DNA of 64,000 nt from Labyrinthula sp. Ha (lineage: Eukaryota; Sar; Bigyra; Labyrinthulida; Labyrinthulaceae), in the NCBI GenBank assembly GCA_015227615.1, contig JAALGZ010000036.1, forward strand, positions 186,001 through 250,000. The letters run 5' to 3'. Below, one piece after another: positions 10,304 through 21,924 of this stretch. Made by a program: the position numbers and the translations under genes. How positions within the stretch are numbered: position 1 is the stretch's first letter; every line of letters starts with the position of its first letter. The notes beneath the pieces were generated by a model. It made no database searches, was not told the origin of the DNA, and saw only the letters and a program-made list of their open reading frames with translations.

Positions 10304-12797
10304 ATCACTGGGTTTGCTTGGTGTTGTCTTCTGAACGTGTTCTTGTTTCAGTGGCTTTAACAAATTATTATTAATGACGTGGCAAGATAAAGAAATATAT
10401 TTTATTATCCTATTTTAAGAATAATATTATGCTCTGTATAAGTATTTGAAAAGGTGGTCAAAGTGATCAAAGGTAAGTTAATTCCCTTCTTAAATATCTT
10501 AGTAATAGAAAGGGATAATAACCAAAAGTAAAAGGATTACGCGTTCAATAAAGAGATAATTATGTTTGTTTTGTTTGAGGAATAAGATTTGTCGAAACTC
10601 TTTGCTGTGATCAGTTTGAGGTAAACTATATATAGCCTGCCACTAGTTGCAGAAAGTAAAAATGATTAAGACGTATATTAAGAAAATTTGAAGGTATAAA
10701 CTGCTAAGCTATAAGATCTCTAACAAAGAGGATAAATTATACTAAAATTCCAATAAGAGGAAAGAGTTTGCTATGAAAAAACATAAGGATGACTTCAAAT
10801 TCATTACTTAAAAAAATTTATGGTTGTTAATTTCAAGTTTTTTTTTAATGAGTCACAATATTTTATGAACCAAGATTAATATAACTACAACTAATGGAAG
10901 GTAGTATTCTACCGCGGAAGCATCAACGAGCCTTGTTTCAGTGATTTTTATCCAAATGACAACTGCTGTCCTACCCATCACAGCGGTAAAATTCATTATT
11001 AATTTTTACTACGAAGCTATAGAAGATATTCAATAGTAAGAGTTGGAAAATAATATTATCTCTACTTCTACTTTTCATGTAGTTACCCAATTTTATGTGT
11101 ATGACTATAACCAATTTAGTTAAATCATTCAGTAAAAATTATTTAACTCTAAAAAAAATATACAAAGGATACCAAATCAAATTTAATATTTTTCACTTAC
11201 AAAGAAGGATGACATTTTATTTGATCGATCTTTAATTAAGCAGATTTTGGAAATTTCATACTATACCCAAAACATGGAGCTAAAAATGAAGAAGATTCTA
11301 CTTGGATAATATTTGGATTTTAAAGGGCCAAAATTTGTTGAATATTATTATTTTTACATCCCACTACAAATTTAATTTTTATTTTTTATTGCTTTAACAG
11401 CTTATATTAAAAGGGAAAAGTAATAGTTACCATATTCGCAAAATCCTAACATCAGTGTAGCGTTAAGGATAAAAAAGCCGGGGTTAATTTTTTGGTTCGG
11501 CATTAAATATTTATTAAAAACATGCTATATTGTGCTCAAGCCAATGTGAAGTTTTAATCGCATTAGGAAGATGTATGGAATCTTTCACCAAATTAATCAA
11601 GTCAGTCGTCTAAAGAATTGGATTATTTGTTGTATTGACGGCGTTCTTGAATTGGATCAAGGAATTACTACGAACTGATCTATTTTAAGACTCTGAAGTG
11701 CAAGCATGGAGTATGCTGCTAATATTACTCAGTATTTTGAAATTTCTTCTTCCCAGTATTTCAATTAGTTAATAGAATGTTTTCATGGCTTGTACTATTT
11801 TAAATTTTCCAAGAACGACCCCATCAGTTCAAACGGTTCAAAATGTTCAAGTTTTTAGAGCCGAGATCTCATTCACAAACTTTATATTAAAATAGTTATT
11901 ACTTTCTACTAGTTAAAAATTTTATCTAGTACTTACTGTGGAAAATATTAAGAAATAGTTTAAGCCCCAGCACTTGCCGTAAAACAAAATGTCATAGTCT
12001 TAATCTTTGAATTTGATTACCTGCATTTGTGGGACTTCTAAGTGGAAAGACAACTTAGATCAAAATAGGCAGAGTTGATACAATGTGCTTAATATTTTTT
12101 GTATATTCCATTTTGCTTTTTATCTCAACGGTAAACAATGTATTTAAAGAATCACAGAGAACGGAATGTAAAAGAGTAGTTAAATAAACTCTGAGAATTA
12201 ATTTGCAATGTAAACGCTCATTAAATTTGGTAGGGTTATGGCTTAAGAATATTATTTCTTACGCCAAGGAAGCTCGAAATTAAGTGTAAGGCAACAACAC
12301 ACATACCTAATTTCTAGTTTGGACTATACCCTTATTTTAAAAGTATGTATAAATTTCTTCTTCCTCCAGTTAACTAGTTTAAATAACCTTCTCCGAAAGT
12401 ATAGTATGTTGAAAATGATCTACACAAGGTGTAAACATATATGTGACGCAAGGGATTTCTAGAAAAAGCATAAAGCAATCTCACAGTAGAAAGAATATTA
12501 ATATCGCATATATTTTCGACGGGTATTAAGATAAATTTTTGACAATTAATGGAAGTATCACCCTTATATTGCCTTACCACTTCAAGTGTATATAATTTAA
12601 GATTAAAAGTGAAAATACGGTCAATGACAAAGCATAGAGGTATATGCCATTATATTAAGGACTGATATATCCCTTGTAAGTGACTAATCAAACTATTTAT
12701 TTCATGAGCATGTGATAATAAGCTAGTTTAGATCATATCTTAGCACCCCCAATACTTTGTCTTATATGAGAATGAAAGCTGATTCATTAATCCGTAC
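10304..12797. other. Gene-poor AT-rich interval
   Basis: No supported gene. A 68-codon frame at 12,374-12,580 (minus) has no motif. The left target-site copy GTAC of the retroelement occupies 12,794-12,797. Confidence 0.55.
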
Positions 12798-12992
12798 TGT
12801 CAATATCTGTACAGTGTTTTTTCAAAGATTAGATGTCGATTTGAAGCGCTTAACCGATAAGTTATTACATATCCCAACGGCTATATTACAATAAGCATGT
12901 ATATGTCACGTATTACAAATATGAAATAGAGTTAGAACACTAGGAACACATTTCCGGGAGTTGGAAACCAAGGACGTGTCGGTAGGAGGACA
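12798..12992 (-). repeat. 3' LTR of the retroelement
   Basis: A 195-bp direct repeat, TGTCAATATC...GGACA on the plus strand. It is nearly identical to 18,768-18,962 (three differences). It is the downstream LTR in element orientation because the polypurine tract abuts it. Confidence 0.97.
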
Positions 12993-13003
12993 TCCCCCTT
13001 TTT
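12993..13003 (-). other. Polypurine tract
   Basis: On the minus strand AAAAAGGGGGA lies immediately upstream of the 3' LTR. This is the expected site for plus-strand DNA priming and fixes the element's orientation. Confidence 0.85.
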
Positions 13004-14228
13004 AGAAAGTAGCGGCACGGCTGTGCTGTAAGAAAGACAGTTGGGCCGGGGCAATCAAATCTAGTCCACAGGTAGTCCAACCATAGCGTATGTTGTTCCA
13101 GAGTCCAAAGTACTCGATTTTATTCCTGGTAGGAAACGTTTCCTCTAACATTCGGTAGAATAAATCGGGTTTCACCGAAGGATCCAAAGGGTTGGTAGCA
13201 AAGTAGTTAGAGAAAGACTTCAGGTTATCCTCCTCGAAGGTATTCTGATAAACCACTTCTGGTTAGGATCGGCGTTCAAATACCAAACACGTCTCCTGGC
13301 TATGCTGCAAAAAATAACCCAGGGACTTGTGCAGCTTCCCGGAGGGGTGTCTCTTGATCCATCCCATTTCGTCACTTATATAGAAATGCTGTTTCTCGGC
13401 CCAAATCAACACTTCGCTAAAGCTAATGTTCGTGACCCAAATGAATAAAAACGTGCCATAGGGGAAGTGGTTCAAAGGCAGCTGCATTTTTGAGAATTTT
13501 TGCAATGAGATGGTAGGATATGGTAAGGTGATGCCTCTCGTAGGGTTACCTACTCCAGCCTTCCACGGGGGATCCATTACCAAAAGCGTGTAAATGTTTT
13601 TCTTAGCCATAGGATGGTCGAACTTCACGTCGAACACGTTACCCATCATAATTTTCGTATTCGGCGGCTCCAAGTAAAAGGTACCGGTCGCTCCGGCCAC
13701 TCGGTATCGATTTCCACCTATGTAATAGAACCTGAAGGGCACCTGATCCAATGAGTCAAACTTTAGGAAGGTCAACTCTATTTTGTTTCCTTTAAGATCT
13801 AGTGAAAGCGTCGCAGTGTCATATTTGTAGGTAAATGGCAAGTTAAAAGGTACAGGGGGTATTTCTACATCGATCCTGCAGATAACCTCTGTGCGGAGCA
13901 GCGATAAATCATTCCAAATATCGGGTACTTCGACCATCAGACGGTATGCTAGTTCAATATATTCCTCATTTTCTCTAATTCCAGCCGATCTGGCTTCGTT
14001 GAATTGTTCAGCCAACTGTTCCAGGTTTCTCTTGATCGCATACCTTGTGTTTCGCAGGAACCTCTTGCAATCTGGTTCATTGAATTCCTTGATGAGCAGG
14101 TTCACGTGGTCCAGTTGTGTCAGGCGTCTGAAATAAGGCACTGGGGCCCTTGCTGCTTCCTCGGGTGAGACGAATATTTCAGCCTTGAACTGCTTTAGTA
14201 TCTGCTCCTTTTCCTTAAGAAGATTCAT
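13002..14228 (-). mobile_element. MT-A70 N6-adenine methyltransferase part of the retroelement
   Basis: The stretch encodes a helical N-terminal region followed by an MT-A70 (METTL3/METTL14/METTL4/Ime4) domain. Visible are the catalytic DPPW motif in LLVMDPPWKAGVG, the strand FLFIWVTN that follows in this family, and a C-terminal FPTRNKIEYFGLWNNIRYGW like the family's elfar..n.r.GW end. MT-A70 enzymes transfer a methyl group from SAM to adenine N6 in RNA or DNA. It occupies the 3' end of the element, after RNase H, where gypsy elements normally carry integrase. It belongs to a broken element and is treated as a fossil. DIRS elements also carry an adenine methyltransferase after RNase H, but of the unrelated Dam type. 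Confidence 0.88.
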
Positions 14229-14499
14229 CTTCCCTGGTATATTCCGATGGAATTCTTTAATCCCAAAGTTCTCCGCTAAAAACTGCTTTGTCTTTTCTGG
14301 TTTGAAATGGAGGCCGTGGAAAATACCAATGGATTGGATCCCAATTAGCCTCTGTGTTTGTGCTGAAAGCTGTTGCTTTGTCCTATACGGAAAGTAGTTA
14401 CTCGACTTGAAAGCCTCTTAGTTTCCACATCCGAACTTGTAAATTAGAACTGCAAGGATCTCCTTCTCCGGCTCATACCAACCTTTTGTTGCCGTTACC

Positions 14500-16790
14500 T
14501 CCTCCTTTCAATATGGGGTTGTCTTCAAGTAGCTGCACCTGGCTTCTTTGGCCGGCACTTTCACTCTATTCACCTTATTCTTCTTATTTCGCTCAGGTTT
14601 CTTCCCCCTCTTTCTTAGGAGATCCAGTTTATCCGTGTCCCATTGTTCCAGATGTACCAACAGGTTGGTCTTTACTTCCACGTCCGCTAATTTGGTCTCT
14701 ACAAAGTTCCTGACTAGCAACGGGACATCTTCATATAGCTTCTGCAGGTCCTGCCATGTATCTCTGCTTCTCTCAAATTCCAACCAGCTGACTTTGGTCT
14801 GAGCGTACGTATGTCGTTTGTTACGTTCTTATGTTCGTCTTGAAAAATCGCCATTGACCAGACGTCATAGGACGAATCCGTGAACAGCAACATCGGACTC
14901 CTTGGATCGTGTGACGTTAAAAAGCGGTTGCTTGCTTGTGCTATCGTCTCCTTTAGTAGCTCGTATGCTTCATTTAGCGCGTCTGTCCAAACTATCTTTT
15001 CTTTTAGCCTTTCTATGTCCACCAGTTTCTTGCCACCAAGATTAGCGAAGTCGGCAAATGGCTTCCTCAGCTCCGCCAACTTTGGTATGTTGGGGCTTAG
15101 CCAATTTGCCAGGTAAACAACTTGCGCTATCTGGTGCCTGTACACCAGTTTCTCCATTTCCAACACCTTTTCGTAGAAGGATGGAGAAAAATTCCACGAT
15201 CCGTTTTTGATATCGCGACCGCACCATATTGTCTTCGGCGCTGCAAAGTCGCGTTTTCTCAAGTTGAATCGGACTCTTTTCTGGGCAGCTCTTATGAACA
15301 GAAGTTTCAGCATCTCCAGCAACTTGTTCTCCGACTCCACATATATTAACATGTCGTCCAGCCAAAATATTACACCGTTTGTTTCTCTACCGAATAAAAC
15401 CTCAATTCCATCTACCACCTCGTTGGCTACTCGCTCGCAAAACAAGGCCGGGGTGTTCATCCACCCCATTGGCGCTCCTCTGAGTCACCAGGCCGACCTT
15501 CTTGTTACCAGCGTGAAGATGTCCTTGGACCTCTCCTCGGTTTCTAAAAAGTCGAAACCCGAAAGTATGTCCAACGTTGCGTATACATGTGAGCCATGGA
15601 CAGATATTAATTGTCTTTCGAGGTTCGGAAGAGTTAGACAGGTGGGCACTGTTATTTTGTTAAGCCTTACCATATTTGAGACCATTCGGTGGCGGTTAAG
15701 GATATTATCCGCCTTCCATTTTCCCCTCTGCTGGCTTGACATGGTTGCCCACCCTTCTGGTTTAGCCATCTTCTTCGGGACCACAAACACTGGGTGGCCC
15801 CAGATGGGGTTCTTCGCGGGCTCAACTATGCCCGCTTGTTACAAGGCCTTGAACTTCAATTCTAAAAACTTCTCCTGTTCCGGCTGGAGATGATATCCAT
15901 CGGCTCGTAGGACTCTAGAACCCGGTTTAAGTTTGACCTCTATTGGCGTCATTAAACTCATCTGGGCGTTACTTTGCTTGAGCCCCAGTGATGCTGTGTG
16001 TTCGGCCAACAGTAGCTGCAGTTCCTTCTTTCCTTTTTCCGACAGCTTTGACTCTTGCGTTTTTTTGGCTATGGTTCTTGTGAGTAGCTCCTTTTCCTCG
16101 TCTCCACCAATATTTCCCTCGCCTATACCTATTTCGTTAAATTCCTCAGGGATGTTATTGACCATGTTGGAAATTAAAATAGGTAGGACTTTATGAGGGG
16201 CATCATTCTTTTCCAGCTTAGCAAAATGCTCATCCTCTACTTCCTCAAAAGGTAGCACCTTCAGGTTGGCTACTTTGGCTGCTATCTTCGCTTCCCAAAT
16301 ACGGGTTCCCCCTGGGGAGAGAGGTGTGGGGGAGAATTCGATTTGAGCGTGTTCCCTTCCTAACAGGGTTTCTCTAATATTAACTAGGGTTTGCTCAATG
16401 TCTACATTTTCCTCCGCCACATCACAGTTCCTTTGTAGGCTGAATTTGCTGCCCTTATACTTATTGTTGAAAAATATTAGAGCCCTAAATCCTCCGGTAT
16501 GGAATGCTAAACTTCTGTCAGAGAAAGTAGGAGTTAACCTTTGAGAGAATAACACTGAGTCACCTAACCTGAACCCGTTTCCATAGCAAAGTGCGAATAC
16601 TCTTGGCCATAAGAAGGGTGGTGCTATTACCATTATGAAGGTGTACGTCTTCATCCGGAGTGAAAACGCCTCCTTGTTATGTATTAGGTCCCAGCAGTCC
16701 ATGAATATCTGAATCTTGTGTGGTGGCTTAACTACTTGTGTGTTCTCTCGAACAGGCCCCAGGGTGAGTTTGTTCACCTCCCCCTTGCCT
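14500..16790 (-). mobile_element. Reverse transcriptase and RNase H part of the retroelement
   Basis: RT signatures of Ty3/gypsy type are present: a VKLKPGSRVLRADGYHLQPE entry segment, PVFVVPKK, YATLDILSGF, MGWMNTPALFCERV and VIFWLDDMLIYVES. The last has WLDD in place of the usual YxDD, as in several protist gypsy lineages. The thumb-connection segment VVYLANWLSPNIPKLAELRKP follows, then an RNase H start MLLFTDSSYDVWSMAI. The N-terminal part of this stretch, before the RT, has no recognised domain. The coding region is broken. Confidence 0.9.
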
Positions 16791-16800
16791 TTTTCCTATT

Positions 16801-18741
16801 TTAACTTCTCTGTCTTCGGGCGTCTTTAAGACCCAAACTAACCTCGTGAGCGTTCAGCGTGTTGCGCCCAATTATTACGTCGTTCCATATCGGAGAATCA
16901 ACGACGAAAAAAAGTATTTCCCCTAAGTTCAGCTTGAATGCACCTTGTAGGAGCTGGACTCTTGGTCTGCAAACTTTGATAACTTTTACTAGGGCGTTGT
17001 TCGGAAATCTTATGTTCTTTATCTTACGGGGCTCCTCGCTGGACAGGATAAATGGCTCCAGTTTCTGCAGGTTCGCCACGTTAAGGTCCGACCCTGTGTC
17101 GGTTATTCCCTTAACCGGGCTGAATTTCTTCTGGTTTACGTCAAACATTTGTAGCTTGATCGAGGTTGCGTCGTCCCCCAACCTATTTACATCTGCGACT
17201 GTTTTAGTAGCTTCACTTTTTCTCTCCTGCTGAGGGGGTTGGTCCACCACCTTTGGGGTATATGACTTGGTTGTGCCCTGAATGTAGCTGTCCTGTGATG
17301 TACGGGGGTCGGCGGTGTTATGTTCCATCCTTCTTAAGTTCGACCTAGGCTTATGCAATTGCTTATAGTTCTTGTTAGCATTGTGCTCGCCCGTCTCCTT
17401 TGTTGGTAGGTTATGTCTTCTAGTGAATATTATCCTCTTCAGAGACGAAAGGCTCTGCGACTTAGAGGTGAGCAGGAACTGGTCCATGCTGTACTTGATT
17501 TCCCTCGGCAGTTTTTTAAATACGATTGTTATAATTCTTTTTCGGTGTGTCTTCATCTCACTTTCGTCCAGGTACTGTAAGAATGCATGAATGTCGTCAA
17601 AAAACTGGTAGACTTGATCCTCCTGTGTCAGCGAACTCACTGGCCATACCAACTTGTTCTCCATTTCACTGAGGCAGCTGAATCTCTTCCTAGCTTCGCA
17701 TTTCGAAAGGTGGTGTTGGAGGTATCTCACAATTGCTTTGCCGTCCTTTATGTTAACTCCTCTCAATCTAAGTGCATCAGAAACCTTCTTCGTTAATAGA
17801 CTCTGAATGGTCAGAGTGGGGACGCATGGTGCGATGGCCCCGAATTCGTGTAGAAAACTTTCGATAGCCGTCTCAGACATGTTTGGTAGCCTCTCTGGAA
17901 GAGGGAATTGGACTAAAGGAAAGCCTCCTACAGTACCAACTGGCGGTGTATATTCCCACAATGGCTTGTCTTGTCTCTTTTCCCATGCTGCTTTATCCAC
18001 ATATTCGCTTCCGGTTTCAGACCACGGGTCGGAATAACTCATAGTTGAAATGGACATATTCTCCGGGAACGCTTTTTCTTTGGGAAACGATACAGCAGCT
18101 ATCTGGCTGCGAACTCTGGACTTGGCTGTCACCCTACTCTTGTCTGCTGAGGACGTTGATTCTTCTGCCTCGCTTTCTCCCTGTTCCTCACGATTGTTAG
18201 GTTGATTAGGGAGCTTCTGCTGCGCTCCGCTTCCTGCTGTTTCAGATTTTATCTCCGGTACCTTTTGCGAACTCTTATTTTGGGACCCTGGCCGTTGTGG
18301 GCTTGGTACTTTGTGCTTCGCCACTGTAGCTGTTACTTGCTGCGTGATCATATCCTGGACACGGGTGAATATTTGACTTTCCATGTTCTGTAGCTCCTCT
18401 TTTTTATTGTCCATATCCTTGACGAGCTTTTCCATTTTCTTCCGTTCCAGGCGCATCTTGTTCATTCCCTCCAAAGCTTCCAGCCCCATCAGGGACTGAG
18501 TTCCCTGGCTTCTGGTTTGCGGGCCTTGGCCTTGGATATCGTCTGGGGGTGTCACTGAGTGTGACCCGATGGGTTTAGCGACAGGTTCTACCTGTGTTCT
18601 TACCTTGCTTAGGCTCGACGAAGTTTGATCTTCGAGGGACGCTTGCTTCTCTGGATTTCCTGATACTATGTCCTCCATGCGCTGACGGTCCTCCTCAGTC
18701 TCTTCGTGGCCTAAATTTCCTTCATTATCCGTGTTATCCAT
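16801..18741 (-). mobile_element. gag and aspartic protease part of the retroelement
   Basis: A long open frame starts at the ATG at 18,741-18,739 (MDNTDNEGNLGHEETEEDRQ), shortly after the 5' LTR. The N-terminal third is acidic and predicted coiled coil (MNKMRLERKKMEKLVKDMDN). A low-complexity Ser/Pro/Gln linker follows, then a capsid-like helical region around FLHEFGAIAPCVPTLTIQSL. The C terminus has an aspartic protease with the active site VKGITDTGSDLNVANL and a downstream VIIGRNTL flap-like strand. No CCHC zinc knuckle was seen. This part looks whole. Confidence 0.85.
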
Positions 18742-18767
18742 CTTATAACAGGACGTTATTCGAATAA

Positions 18768-18962
18768 TGTCAATATCTGTACAGTGTTTTTTCAAAGATT
18801 AGATGTCGATTTGAAGTGCTTAACCAATAAGTTATTACATATCCCAACGGCTATATTACAATAAGCATGTATATGTCACGTATTACAAATATGAAATAGA
18901 GTTAGAACACTAGGAACACATTTCCGGGAGTTGGAAACCAAGGACGTGTCGGTAGGACGACA
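18768..18962 (-). repeat. 5' LTR of the retroelement
   Basis: A 195-bp copy of 12,798-12,992. In element orientation the bases just after it are TTATTCGAATAACGTCC. This is not a TGG-type match to a tRNA 3' end. The first twelve bases, TTATTCGAATAA, are a perfect palindrome, so the primer may be an internal tRNA site or the element's own RNA. Confidence 0.97.
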
Positions 18963-20777
18963 GTACCCAATTTATTAGTCCAAGTATTTTAAAATTTCTG
19001 TCGCTTATTTATGACAATACCAACTAAAGAAGCTACAGCGGTGATACTATTTCAAGTAACTTTCAATTAAACATTGGATTAAGGCAATGGATATACATCG
19101 GAAGTGGCACCAAATTTAGATCTGCGGCCTATCCGCATAGAATGCAATATTTTTAAACTTTTTTCCTCCTCTGCAAAACATCATCAATTACTTTGTGTTC
19201 TTACAAGTAATTATTAGGTTATCTACAATAATGAAAAAAGTGTGGAACCTGGAAAATGAGTGGTACTAGAGGCCAGATGTTGTAGCATTCCCCATTCGTG
19301 GGTCAGTAACAGTTTCGACCAAAAAAAAATAGCTTGATAGAGTCACTTAAACTCGGAGCTGGAGTACATTATGAACTTCTGAAACTTTTCTCTCTGAACG
19401 CTATTTCAACAAGTAATTTTCAGGAAAACATACAACTTTAGTGAATAATGGAAGACTTAGAATGAGCTAGAAGAACAAATTTGTGCCAAAGTTGACCCAG
19501 AAAGCGAAATGATGTATCTGTATGTATTTTTTGGTAATACAATAACTTAACAATTATCCTGTTTGTACTAAGGGTGTAATGAGATGTTTTCAAAGGAATC
19601 CAAATGATACTTGAGCAAAAATCAAGAAACAGTCTATAATCGATACAGAATCATTGAGATCTTTTAAAAAAGTACTGAAATGCAATGAATTTATTGCCAA
19701 GGTAAGTGTGTACTAAGACCTGTGACTATTTCTGTATTACCATACTCCAATCAAAAATCATGTTACGAAAAAGCATCATACGTACATCTAATTCAGAAAA
19801 AGTGCTGCTTTCATGTATGATATTGTTTCACTTAACCTCAATTTCTCTTTAAATAATGTATGAGGAGTAACACGTTAGATTAGTTGAGAGTCAATTGCAA
19901 TGTTGCTATAGTATAACATATATGGTGCTCAGACTGGGCCCTGTAATATAACCAACTCTTGAGGGCTGCATTGTATAGTTCGAATGCTTTGGTGGTCTTA
20001 CCGTCGGTAATTGATGTATGTGACTTATTTTATCTCCTTGTGATAATTGTTTACTGAATAATCCTTTCATGTAGGAAAAATTGAACAGTAGAGCGGCTCT
20101 AATGGGCGTGATTATTTACGCCAATTATGAAAAATATGTTAAAAAGCTTTAGTCATCAATTCTCGTTTGCAAACGAAACAGGTGAGGCTGCAATAAATTT
20201 CTTTTAAGTATCAGATATACAAATTAAATATTATTATCATTCTGTTGATGAGATAAGTTCGAAGTGAGTACATTTTCGTGGTATTGTGAAATGTCAAAAT
20301 TATGCATATTAATGAGGAAGTGCAGAAGAAATGAAATGGAAATGGATTTCTAACCAGAAAACATGATGGACGGTGAAATAATGTACTTATCTCAATCCAG
20401 TAGATTTCGAGTCTTGGTCATATTTGCCGCAAAGGTCCTGCCACTGCTACTAAATTTAAACTCAACTGCAAGACTCAACTTTATGGGCTCCTACTGGTAA
20501 GCAGCTAGTACCCTTTGTAATTTCAACTACGGCGTAATTTGATTATTATATAGTTTGTTTGAAGAGGGTATTATAATATGTTGCTATCATTAACTACTCT
20601 TAAGTACCTGAGAAAAAGTTTAAGAAATGCTTGATATATCTCTAGAGATCTCGAGTTTAGATTTTAAGCTCTCTAAATTTCCAACAACTATATTAACTAA
20701 CCTTTAGAATTCTCGAGCTTTGAATGAAAACATTTCAGATGACGCATCACGTGGTTGTGCTTGATTGTGCTATTATT
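18963..20777. other. Gene-poor AT-rich interval
   Basis: It begins with the right target-site copy GTAC. No coding stretch is supported. Confidence 0.55.
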
Positions 20778-20985
20778 CTAGGTTGTTAATAAGTCTTGGG
20801 GCTCCATTCTTGTGTTGATTGCTCTTGAGTTTTTCACTCTGCTTTGTTTTGCTACTGATTCGAAGTCATTATCTTCAATTGAATTACCCTATAACTTTCA
20901 TTAGCTTGCCTGGTTTAAATTTCTCATGGATTGCTTCGTAGTCTAAGTTCACAACATTACGTGGGCCAAGTTCATAATAACAACA
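20778..20985 (-). pseudogene. Coding-like remnant, unknown family
   Basis: Two overlapping stop-bounded minus-strand stretches read like protein. At 20,985-20,884 there is YYELGPRNVVNLDYEAIHEK then FKPGKLMKVIG. At 20,888-20,778 there is NSIEDNDFESVAKQSRVKNS then RAINTRMEPQDLLTT. They join only with a one-base frame change near 20,885. No splice site fits exactly there, though TTATAG could be an acceptor. It is a decayed gene, or two exons of a small gene. Not recognised. Confidence 0.35.
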
Positions 20986-21391
20986 TTACACAGTCAACTA
21001 GAACCTTTAATGTGTGATATAATTTATGGCACCCTACAATCCTTAATACTGGGTAGAAAAATTAGAGGTCTTTGATTATCCATATTTTTTGCCATGGCAA
21101 ATGTTAAATTAGTGAGAATTGTTGCTGAGAATAACTGTGTGTTCCCAACTGAGGAACCATCAACAGTAAACCTCAGATATCATATACTTAACAAGGGTTC
21201 AAGATGAAACTATATGTTGACGCGAAGTAGTAAAAAAATAGGAGCTATCACCAGCACATAGCATTTACATAAATAAAATAATATTTTCTGTAGAATTACA
21301 ATACTACCTTGATCTCTACACGTAGCCAATGGATATCACAAAACGTACAGTTCGTTTTCTTAGCTTCCTCAACTCATAAACACAAGTCTTG

Positions 21392-21752
21392 ATGGAGCGG
21401 TTCTCGGTTTCGCGTAAAGTCACTAGCGCCCAAACAATACATCAGCAAGCTAAATCACAATGAAATCTATTAAACTAAGGAGCAGCTAAAAGAGGCACTC
21501 TTCAAAATGATGACCCGTGTTGAACTTAATGAAGTACCTGGACTCATTCCAATGTACAAGACTTGGGGCGTAAGATCTGAAGGGGGAAAATAATAACAAC
21601 AGATTTTCGAAAGTACTGCTTACAGCAGGGGCAACAAGAATAATAAATGTGTAGTATTTAATGGAGAGGAGCAGAAAAGAGTACCAAGAACTGGAAAAGT
21701 GCTACATGAAATGCTTGAAATAGAAACGGAGATAAGAAATAGAACAACTTGA
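21392..21752 (+). CDS. Small three-exon gene, unknown product
   Basis: The core is EQLKEALFKMMTRVELNEVP then GLIPMYKTWG, which runs into a strong GTAAGA donor. Removing a 33-nt GT-AG intron (21,570-21,602) continues in phase 0 into IFESTAYSRGNKNNKCVVFN, then EEQKRVPRTGKVLHEMLEIE, ending at TGA (21,750-21,752). The frame stays open for 34 more codons after that TGA, with a further protein-like stretch (LENKIQRKIHEDKQKWN), so the true end is uncertain. The first exon is probably ATG at 21,392 (MERFSVSRK) joined by a 61-nt intron (21,419-21,479). The product is not recognised; the helical-loop-helical pattern faintly recalls prefoldin subunits. Convergent with RPN8. Confidence 0.6.
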
Positions 21753-21924
21753 CTCGAAAATAAAATCCAGAGGAAAATTCATGAAGATAAACAGAAATGG
21801 AATACTGAAGCTTGCGTTAACTATCAGTTCTCTAGCCAAAGGTGGTCATCTTCCTGATGAGAGGCACTGTTACTAGGGTTCTGAGACTGGGATACTAGAG
21901 TAACAAGAAAATCTTCACCATAAA

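Larger units (their letters stand above)
12798..18962 (-). mobile_element. Ty3/gypsy-like LTR retrotransposon with an MT-A70 methyltransferase
   Basis: A 6,165-bp element bounded by 195-bp direct repeats with TG..CA ends and flanked by GTAC on both sides (12,794-12,797 and 18,963-18,966). Read on the minus strand, the order is LTR, gag with aspartic protease, reverse transcriptase, RNase H, MT-A70 methyltransferase, polypurine tract, LTR. The right-hand LTR is the 5' one. The LTRs differ at three positions, so insertion is fairly recent on the LTR clock. The pol and methyltransferase part is broken in several places (about five), while gag-protease looks whole. No integrase zinc finger or DDE core was recognised in the roughly 500 bp between RNase H and the methyltransferase or elsewhere inside. 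The base composition is richer in G+C than the flanks. Confidence 0.93.

Noticed and set aside
14486-15893. Several plus-strand ORFs of 70-230 codons inside the retroelement
   Set aside because: Antisense shadows of the RT and RNase H region; composition shows no independent domain.
12798-18962. Classification as a DIRS element because a methyltransferase follows RNase H
   Set aside because: Termini are ordinary direct LTRs with TG..CA ends, a polypurine tract, a target-site duplication and an aspartic protease, and no tyrosine recombinase is seen.
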